A stretch of DNA of 53,632 bases. Origin: an uncultured Gammaproteobacteria bacterium. Lineage in GTDB: Bacteria > Pseudomonadota > Gammaproteobacteria > SZUA-229. Shown piece by piece: positions 47,537 to 53,632 of the stretch. Both the position numbers and the translations under genes were made by a program. Positions within the stretch are counted from its first letter, which is position 1, and every line of letters starts with the position of its first letter. The DNA lies in assembly GCA_913065105.1 (NCBI GenBank), contig CAJXZZ010000009.1:1-53632 (forward strand), written 5' to 3'. The notes beneath the pieces are model-generated. The model saw only the letters and a program-made list of their open reading frames with translations. It made no database searches and had not been told where the DNA came from.

Positions 47537-48514
47537 TTAAATTGTTTGGTAATATAGATTTTGTGGATGATTTGCCTGTGCAAAAAAGAACCAGCGCTCA
47601 GCGATTAAACCGACATATTGCACGATAAACGCCAAAGCAAACAGACCAAACATATCACTAGCTAGTGCGACTGAAAGTAACAGCACGGGCACGACAAAAA
47701 CCATCACTAAAAACGCCCACTTTATGCTTTTAAACAAAGCAGGTTTTGCACCGTGAAAATATTCGCGGGTATTAAAGGAGCCGCCCATTGAACCCTGTGC
47801 TTTTTGTTTGATATTTTTATGACGGATGCCGATAGCCGAGCTTAGATTTGATTTATATTTTATTTTTGAGTTTCGAATTAAAGCGGCACTGCGCGTTATA
47901 AATGCGAACGCGGTCAGAACAATAGCCCAGCCACCGTAAAAATTAATTAAATCTGATTCAACAAAGGCAGCAAAAGCGGCGCTTAATGCAAAGCCAGAAG
48001 CCATGCCAAGCAGCGTGTAATTTATAACCGTAAGTGGTGTTGACCATTCCTGTAAAAATTTAATGCAGGCATAAATCATAGCGGTGCAAATAAATAATGA
48101 AAAAGCTAATACCGTATTGATCATGCCAACCAGTAAAGATAGATCTACGATGAAATCTGCGCTAAGTGCAAACAACACAGGGTTCCATCCAGAGATATGT
48201 ATCATTGCATAAATAAAAGTGGTGCCCATAAAAGCCGGCAATACGATTACTTCACGTGATAACCAGGACGTTTTCCACTTTGCTGCAGAGCGCCAGGCCC
48301 GTTCTGGATGACCCAGATGGAAGAAAGAAGCAATCAGCCCCGCCACTAAAAATACTAGTGCAAGTAAACTGCCGTAACCATAAAAACCAGGAGAGTCCTG
48401 TACCGGCAATACTTTAATGACGGAATAAAGCTGGCCGGTATATAAAGCTAAAAACAGCCCCTGACCTACCCCAATTAATGTAGTCAGAAAAATTACTGAA
48501 AAAGCAGGATGCAT
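47537..48514 (-). CDS. soeC: SoeC, membrane anchor of sulfite dehydrogenase (DmsC/NrfD type)
   Basis: 325 aa, with about eight hydrophobic segments, matching the DmsC family. 'LLALVFLVAGLIASFFHLGHPERAWRSAAKWKTSWLSREVI' near residue 50-90 carries the family's conserved 'HLGxPxRAxR' and 'SWLSRE' motifs. It anchors the SoeAB subunits to the inner membrane and passes electrons to quinone. It is the last gene of the soeABC run; 61 bp after soeB. Confidence 0.88.
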   Translation of the reverse strand: MHPAFSVIFLTTLIGVGQGLFLALYTGQLYSVIKVLPVQDSPGFYGYGSLLALVFLVAGLIASFFHLGHPERAWRSAAKWKTSWLSREVIVLPAFMGTTFIYAMIHISGWNPVLFALSADFIVDLSLLVGMINTVLAFSLFICTAMIYACIKFLQEWSTPLTVINYTLLGMASGFALSAAFAAFVESDLINFYGGWAIVLTAFAFITRSAALIRNSKIKYKSNLSSAIGIRHKNIKQKAQGSMGGSFNTREYFHGAKPALFKSIKWAFLVMVFVVPVLLLSVALASDMFGLFALAFIVQYVGLIAERWFFFAQANHPQNLYYQTI

Positions 48515-48574
48515 AGTTATAGTCTCTTTAATTTATTGAAGATGATCATATTTATAAAATGCCTTGTATAAAGA

Positions 48575-49306
48575 CTACCAACTCATAACATCGTCGAGTG
48601 TTTGTTCGTCATCACCCGGCATAGGTAACTGACGTTCTTTATTAAGCGGATTATCAACACGGGTAAGCTCATCTTTGTGAATAGTGATGTTGGCTTTACG
48701 GCGAGGTAAATAGTGGTTCGCTGGTTTTGTGCCCCACTCTGGCATTAATTGATAACCACCGTTATCACGAATTTGTTCTGATACGATTGAGTCAGGATCA
48801 TTTACATCACCAAATAGACGAGCGCTGGTCGGACACGCTAAGACACATGCCGGTTTACGTTCAGCTTCTGGTAATGTTTCATCATAGATACGATCAACAC
48901 ATAAGGTGCATTTTTTCATTACTTTCTGGTTTTCATCGATCTCGCGGGCGCCATATGGGCAGGCCCATGAACAATATTTACAACCGATGCATTTGTCATA
49001 ATCGACGAGAACAATACCGTCTTCTTCGCGCTTATAACTGGCACCCGTCGGACAAACGGGAACGCAGGGTGGCTCCTCACAATGCAGACAGCTTTTTGGA
49101 AAATGAACGGTTTGTGTATTAGGGAATTCGCCAATTTCAAAAGTTTGTACACGATTAAAAAAAGTTCCTGTCGGGTCCTTATCGTAAGGATTATAGTCAG
49201 ACATAAAACCAGCGGTACCGGAGGTGTTCCACTCCTTACAACTGGTAACGCAGGCATGACAGCCAACGCACACATTTAAATCGATAACTAAAGCAAGTTG
49301 AGTCAT
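48575..49306 (-). CDS. soeB: SoeB, iron-sulfur subunit of sulfite dehydrogenase
   Basis: 243 aa with four [4Fe-4S] binding motif groups: C13-x2-C16-x2-C19-x3-C23 ('CVGCHACVTSC'), 'CLHCEEPPCVPVCPTG', 'CIGCKYCSWACPYGA' and 'CTLCVDRIYDE...ACVLACPTSA'. No Tat signal, so it stays in the cytoplasm with SoeA. It transfers electrons from SoeA to the membrane subunit. It begins 9 bp after the soeA stop. Confidence 0.9.
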   Translation of the reverse strand: MTQLALVIDLNVCVGCHACVTSCKEWNTSGTAGFMSDYNPYDKDPTGTFFNRVQTFEIGEFPNTQTVHFPKSCLHCEEPPCVPVCPTGASYKREEDGIVLVDYDKCIGCKYCSWACPYGAREIDENQKVMKKCTLCVDRIYDETLPEAERKPACVLACPTSARLFGDVNDPDSIVSEQIRDNGGYQLMPEWGTKPANHYLPRRKANITIHKDELTRVDNPLNKERQLPMPGDDEQTLDDVMSW

Positions 49307-49315
49307 ATGTAATTC

Positions 49316-52231
49316 CTAAGCCTTCTTACCAGCAAAATATTTTAACCAGCGGCCACTCATAAATTTATTGCGAGTCAGGGTGCCAGGTGTTTTTGCGCCT
49401 TCTTTAAACTGTGGGAAAGTTTCTTCGGGCTCGCCCTCTTCGGCGGGATAAATTTTTACGCGTACGTCATACCATCCGGCCTGTCCGGTTACCGGATCAG
49501 AGTTAGATAAGTGATCGCCGGCTTCGCTCGAAGGCAATTCTTCGCTGATCAAGTGATTTAACAAAAAGCCTTTTTGTGATTCGTTGGCGTTTTTCTTTAA
49601 GCCCCAGGTGCCCCTGGCTTTACCAATGGCGTTCCATGTCCATACCGTTCCTGGCTCGACCGCTTCAGAATGACGACACATGCAACGTACTTTTCCGTGC
49701 ATAGATTCCACCCACATCCATTGGCCATCAGCAATGCCAGCGGCAATGGCCGTTTTGGTATTCACGTGCAGATAATTATGGGTGTGAATTTGACGTAACC
49801 AGGCATTTTGTGAATCCCATGAATGGTACATCGCCATTGGGCGTTGGGTAATGGCATTTAATGGATACTGACGTAAATCGGTTTGTTGCGCCTCAAGTGT
49901 GTCGGAGTAAAAGGGTAAAGGATCAAAATGTGTATTGATGCGATCACGTAAATGGTCGGGCGGTTGTTTGCCGTCGGATTTTCCTTGTGCGGCGAGACGG
50001 AATTTTTGTAACACTTCACTATAAATATGAATGTTAATGGGCTCTGCATAGCGCGTTAGGCTATGGCGTTTCGCCCATTCCAGATAACCCTGATTCCAGT
50101 TGCGCATGTACTGATAAGATTTAGGCAGTTCATACTGAAAAACACAGTTGTTTTTTTCGTACATCTCCCATTGATTCGGGTTGGGCTCCCCTTTCATGAA
50201 TTTTTCACCACCCTTTCCACGCCAACCGGCAAGAAAACCAATACCAGAACCTGGCGCGGTTTCGTAATTGATCACGAAGTCAGGATAATCGCGGTATTTA
50301 CGTTCTCCCTGTTCATTAACAAATGCAGGCAGTTTTAAGCGTGAACCCAGCTCAATAATCACTTCCTGAAAAGGTTTGCACTCACCGGTTGGAGGTACAA
50401 CAGGAATACGGACTGAATCGACAGGACCATCAAATTCTGAAATTGGGCGATCTAACATCGACATTACATCATGGCGTTCCAGATAAGTGGTATCGGGCAA
50501 TACCAGATCGGCAAAGGCAACCATTTCTGACTGGAAGGCATCACAAACAATCAAAAAAGGTATTTTATATTCGCCCTGCTCGTCTTTATCGTTGAGCATG
50601 TCGCGCACGCTCTGTGTATTCATGGTTGAATTCCATGCCATATTGGACATGAAAATCATCATGGTATCGATGGGATATGGATCACCACGCCAGGCATTGG
50701 TAATGGCGTTTTGCATTAAGCCATGAACGGACAAAGGGTGTTCCCAGGAAAAAGCTTTATCAAGACGAATGGGCCCGCCTTTCTCATCCACAAACAGATC
50801 GTCCGGGTCTGCCGGCCAGCCAAGTGGCATACCATTTAATGGCGTATTCGGTTGAACATCATCCCAGCTTGTCGGCGTTTTTGCGCAGGGAGGGATCGGT
50901 CTTGGGAAAGGCGCTTTGTGGCGGAAGCCACCAGGGCGATCAATCGTACCCAAAATACTCATCAATATAGACATGCCGCGAATGGTCTGGAAACCATTAG
51001 AATGTGCCGCCAGTCCACGCATGGCATGGAAAGACACCGGGTTGCCTTTTATGTGGTCATGTTCTTTGCCCCAGGTATCGGTCCACGAAATGGGCAGCTC
51101 GATCTGTTCATCACGCGCAGTGATGCCCATTTCATAGGCAAGGCGTTTGATGGTTTCAACCGGAATCCCGGTGATGTCAGCGGCCCATTCAGGCGTGTAA
51201 TCTTTAACTCGGTCGACCAGTAACTGGAAGGCGGGTTTTACCGGAGTACCATCATCGAGTTTAAATTCACCTAACAGATAAGGGTCTGAACCTTCGGTGT
51301 GCATAGAAATAGGTTTATTGAGATCTCTGTCCCACCAGAGTTTGTTTTGTGCATCAAAGCACCCTTCTTCTTTTGGTACTTCAAAGCGCACAAACATGCC
51401 ATGTTCGCTAGAGCCCTCATCCATGTTGACCAGTTCGGCGGAGTTTGTGTAATTTACAAGAAATTCACGGTCATATAGACCCTGTTTGATGATTTCATTA
51501 ATCAGCGCTAAAAATAATGCGCCATCAGTACCCGGTTTTATCGGTACCCATTCATCGGCGATACCGGCATAACCGCTGCGTACCGGGTTAATAGCAATGA
51601 ATTTTCCACCCTGGCGTTTAAACTTGGCTAAAGCGATTTTCATTGGGTTAGAGTGGTGATCTTCAGCGGTTCCAATCATAATGAACAGCTTGGAACGCTC
51701 GAGATCAGGGCCGCCAAACTCCCAAAAAGAGCCACCGATAGTGTAAATCATGCCAGCGGCCATATTCACTGAACACAAGCCGCCATGTGCCGCGTAGTTT
51801 GGTGTGCCAAACTGTTTTGAAAATAAACCGGTTAAAGCCTGCATCTGATCTCGACCAGTAAACAAGGCGAATTTTTTCGGGTCAGTGGCGCGAATTTTGC
51901 TTAGGCGTTCTTCCATAATGGAAAAAGCCTTGTCCCAGGAAATTTCAACAAATTCATTATCACCACGGTTGCTATCAGGTTTGCGCATTAGTGGTTTAGT
52001 CAGACGCGCAGGGGAGTATTGTTTCATGATGCCCGATGCACCTTTGGCACAGATTACGCCTTTATTTAGTGGGTGCTCAGGGTTGCCCTGAATATAACGA
52101 ACTTCGCCATCACGCAGCGTGACTCGAATACCGCAGCGACAGGCACACATATAACAAGTCGTGTTTTTGGTCTCTATACGACTATTTTCATCCGTCGCTT
52201 TTGACGTCGGGTTATGTACCGGTTGTGACAT
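49316..52231 (-). CDS. soeA: SoeA, molybdopterin catalytic subunit of sulfite dehydrogenase (quinone)
   Basis: 971 aa, DMSO-reductase family. The N-terminal [4Fe-4S] site is C26-x2-C29-x3-C33-x27-C61. The Mo-bis-MGD binding domains follow ('GGLCSVNMAAGMIYTIGG' carries a probable Mo-ligand Cys near residue 152; 'HAMRGLAAHSNGFQTIRGMSILMSILGTIDRPGG' and the C-terminal MopB cap are typical). There is no twin-arginine signal, in line with the cytoplasmic SoeABC of purple sulfur bacteria such as Allochromatium, as opposed to periplasmic relatives. Assignment to sulfite rather than polysulfide or tetrathionate rests on this and on soxXA in the same window. Start ATG at 52231. Confidence 0.86.
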   Translation of the reverse strand: MSQPVHNPTSKATDENSRIETKNTTCYMCACRCGIRVTLRDGEVRYIQGNPEHPLNKGVICAKGASGIMKQYSPARLTKPLMRKPDSNRGDNEFVEISWDKAFSIMEERLSKIRATDPKKFALFTGRDQMQALTGLFSKQFGTPNYAAHGGLCSVNMAAGMIYTIGGSFWEFGGPDLERSKLFIMIGTAEDHHSNPMKIALAKFKRQGGKFIAINPVRSGYAGIADEWVPIKPGTDGALFLALINEIIKQGLYDREFLVNYTNSAELVNMDEGSSEHGMFVRFEVPKEEGCFDAQNKLWWDRDLNKPISMHTEGSDPYLLGEFKLDDGTPVKPAFQLLVDRVKDYTPEWAADITGIPVETIKRLAYEMGITARDEQIELPISWTDTWGKEHDHIKGNPVSFHAMRGLAAHSNGFQTIRGMSILMSILGTIDRPGGFRHKAPFPRPIPPCAKTPTSWDDVQPNTPLNGMPLGWPADPDDLFVDEKGGPIRLDKAFSWEHPLSVHGLMQNAITNAWRGDPYPIDTMMIFMSNMAWNSTMNTQSVRDMLNDKDEQGEYKIPFLIVCDAFQSEMVAFADLVLPDTTYLERHDVMSMLDRPISEFDGPVDSVRIPVVPPTGECKPFQEVIIELGSRLKLPAFVNEQGERKYRDYPDFVINYETAPGSGIGFLAGWRGKGGEKFMKGEPNPNQWEMYEKNNCVFQYELPKSYQYMRNWNQGYLEWAKRHSLTRYAEPINIHIYSEVLQKFRLAAQGKSDGKQPPDHLRDRINTHFDPLPFYSDTLEAQQTDLRQYPLNAITQRPMAMYHSWDSQNAWLRQIHTHNYLHVNTKTAIAAGIADGQWMWVESMHGKVRCMCRHSEAVEPGTVWTWNAIGKARGTWGLKKNANESQKGFLLNHLISEELPSSEAGDHLSNSDPVTGQAGWYDVRVKIYPAEEGEPEETFPQFKEGAKTPGTLTRNKFMSGRWLKYFAGKKA

Positions 52232-52748
52232 AGTTTTTCCTGATGCGCGGTAAAAGTTGGCTAGGCGTTATCAATTTAATAATATCAAGTGATTACTGTA
52301 CTTGAGCTGATGGCGTTTGGCTAATCAGCATTATTAAAGCAACCATAAAATATTCTAATATTCTAATATAAAGACAGCTTATGGTTTGTAATATAGCCGT
52401 AAACAAAGCGATATAGCTGTTATTCATATGGGATATAGCAAAAAATTTTTAAACAAATCAGTTTTAAAGTAAGACTGGCTTTAATAATAAAGAGGGTTAA
52501 AGAATTCCAATAAAGTTGATTAATTATCAATAGCTTAAACGAATTTCTAAAATGAATTTTAGATTGTCTCAATATGTAACGTATTGATTTTACTTCCTAT
52601 AATATAAGTGTGTCATTTTTTCGACAAAGCTATATTTTGTGCTATATATAAAACATAAGATGTAAAAAATTATGGCTGTTAGCAATAACTGCTGTATAGA
52701 AATGAGAAAAAATTTAAATGGGACTTTAAATTTTGTTGGACAAAGAGA
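52232..52748. promoter_or_regulatory. 517-bp divergent regulatory region between soeA and a small plus-strand gene
   Basis: No gene is seen here. The heptamer ATATAGC occurs three times in the same direction at 52391, 52411 and 52433 (start-to-start 20 and 22 bp, about two helical turns), and its reverse complement GCTATAT occurs at 52629 and 52641. An 8-bp tandem repeat TATTCTAA is at 52351-52366. A sigma-70-like pair TGTAAC (52575) and TATAAT (52598), 17-bp spacer, could serve the rightward gene. This looks like a control region for soeABC, but the regulator is unknown. Confidence 0.5.
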
Positions 52749-52949
52749 ATGAATTTAAATCAAAATAGAAGCTGGTTTTTAGGCATATTTGCATTTGTTG
52801 CGTTGTTTGCCGGATCCAGTTTATTTATTACGAATGAACTAGGCGACCAGCCGGGTGCCATTCAATTTTCTGGTTTAACCGACGCAGATATCGACATGAT
52901 TATGTCAGTTAAAGCTAAAATGCAAGCGGCTAAAATTCAGCCCGATTAG
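52749..52949 (+). CDS. Small membrane-anchored protein of unknown function
   Basis: 66 aa. It has one hydrophobic segment (about 9-27, 'FLGIFAFVALFAGSSLFI'), which may be an uncleaved anchor or a signal, followed by a short mainly hydrophilic helix rich in Asp, Ala and Lys ('GLTDADIDMIMSVKAKMQAAKIQPD'). AAAGAGA lies just upstream of the ATG. It is not recognised. It lies between the soeA control region and mnmG. It could be translated; the length makes this less certain. Confidence 0.55.
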   Translation: MNLNQNRSWFLGIFAFVALFAGSSLFITNELGDQPGAIQFSGLTDADIDMIMSVKAKMQAAKIQPD

Positions 52950-53157
52950 TTTTATCTGCAATGCGTGAGTACTTTTAAACGTCTTTCTTGGTGGGCAAAG
53001 GTAGCTAAAACGACACGTATCTGCGCATCTATAGTGCCAGATGAATCAATATCATCTACTTCTGTTAAGTACTTTTGGCCTAAGCTTTAGGTTAAATCAC
53101 TGATTTGTATTATCCAGGTTTGTAATATAATAGGCAGCCTTAATCTTGAGGTTGTTA

Positions 53158-53632
53158 ATGTTTTATTCTGATTCTTTTGATGTAATTGTTATTGGCGGTG
53201 GCCACGCAGGCACAGAAGCCGCGCTTGCTGCTGCGCGTATGGGTGTAAAAACTCTGCTGCTGACACATAACATTGAAACCCTGGGCCAGATGAGCTGTAA
53301 TCCCGCTATCGGTGGTATCGGTAAAGGCCATCTGGTAAAAGAAATTGACGCTATGGGCGGCGTCATGGCAAAAGCGGCCGATCGTGGCGGCATTCAGTTT
53401 CGTATTTTAAACAGTCGTAAAGGCCCAGCTGTTCGTGCTACCCGTGCGCAGGCTGACCGTGTTTTATACAAAGCGGCGGTTCGAGAAGTTTTAGAAAATC
53501 AACCCAATCTTTCTTTGTTTCAACAAGCGGTAGACGATTTAATTGTAGAAACCATCAATGGTGAGCAACAAGTGACGGGTGTTGTTACTCAGATGGGGCT
53601 TAAGTTCAAAGCAAAAGCCGTCGTGTTAACGG
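53158..53632 (+). CDS. mnmG: tRNA uridine-5-carboxymethylaminomethyl modification enzyme MnmG, N-terminal part
   Basis: The first 158 residues are visible; the gene runs off the right edge. The FAD-binding '[22 protein letters not shown]' begins at residue 9, followed by '[28 protein letters not shown]' and '[21 protein letters not shown]', all strictly typical of MnmG/GidA. It works with MnmE at wobble uridines. The ATG at 53158 is chosen with GAGG upstream. Confidence 0.97.
   Translation, partial: MFYSDSFDVIVIGGGHAGTEAALAAARMGVKTLLLTHNIETLGQMSCNPAIGGIGKGHLVKEIDAMGGVMAKAADRGGIQFRILNSRKGPAVRATRAQADRVLYKAAVREVLENQPNLSLFQQAVDDLIVETINGEQQVTGVVTQMGLKFKAKAVVLT

Noticed and set aside
52232-52748. 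Structured RNA (riboswitch, e.g. Moco-type) upstream of soeA
   Set aside because: No long-stem arrangement or conserved riboswitch core was seen; the repeats look like DNA-binding sites.

Overview
The window is a chromosomal segment around the replication origin of a sulfur-oxidising gammaproteobacterium. Evidence for the class: the gammaproteobacterial orders rpmH-rnpA-yidD-yidC-mnmE, dnaA-dnaN-recF-gyrB, lptM/lysA/dapF/DUF484/xerC, hslVU-DUF971-ubiE-ubiJ-ubiB and argH/algZ-algR-hemD-hemY. Evidence for the lifestyle: soxXA (periplasmic thiosulfate oxidation) and soeABC (cytoplasmic sulfite:quinone oxidoreductase). The DNA is moderately AT-rich. The genus cannot be told from the sequence alone.

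Layout. 0-3.4 kb: the C-terminal part of an AsmA-like DUF748 protein (open at the left edge), a 59-aa DUF1289 protein and a Tat-exported TRAP solute-binding protein. 3.6-8.7 kb: uvrD and an outer-membrane zinc-peptidase/propeller/barrel protein. 8.8-14.2 kb: hslV-hslU-DUF971-ubiE-ubiJ-ubiB (proteolysis and ubiquinone). 14.4-17.8 kb: yaaA, xerC, DUF484, dapF. 18-20.7 kb: an accessory block (peroxiredoxin, cluster of small palindromic repeats, secreted rhodanese, small secreted acidic protein, 2OG-Fe(II) oxygenase) that separates dapF from lysA-lptM. 22-26 kb: esterase, an unknown 118-aa protein with an orphan Hpt protein, an AraC-type regulator, argH. 26.3-30.4 kb: algZ-algR-hemD-hemY, without hemC or hemX. 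30.4-32.9 kb: MOSC protein, 2Fe-2S flavoprotein reductase, glutaredoxin, PhnA-like protein. 33-36 kb: soxA, soxX, ubiD. 36-42.4 kb: gyrB, recF, dnaN, dnaA. 42.7-46.5 kb: rpmH, rnpA, yidD, yidC, mnmE. 46.6-53.6 kb: purU, soeCBA on the opposite strand, a small membrane-anchored protein, and the start of mnmG.

How it fits together. Most genes left of dnaA are on the minus strand and the housekeeping genes right of it are on the plus strand, as expected if replication starts near 41-42.5 kb and genes follow fork movement. DnaA boxes lie on both sides of dnaA, and two perfect 16-bp ParB-binding (parS) palindromes lie inside recF, so the replication and segregation centre is in the window. soeABC, placed between mnmE and mnmG, runs against the fork. 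SoxXA would act on thiosulfate in the periplasm and SoeABC would oxidise sulfite in the cytoplasm and feed electrons to the quinone pool, which links to the ubi genes nearby.

No wholly new multi-gene system can be shown from sequence alone. The most unexplained items are the phased heptamer repeats upstream of soeA, the MOSC/flavoprotein reductase pair, the unknown 118-aa protein next to an orphan Hpt, the accessory block splitting the lysA-dapF region, and the palindromic repeat cluster inside that block. No tRNA, rRNA, CRISPR array or insertion-sequence transposase was seen.
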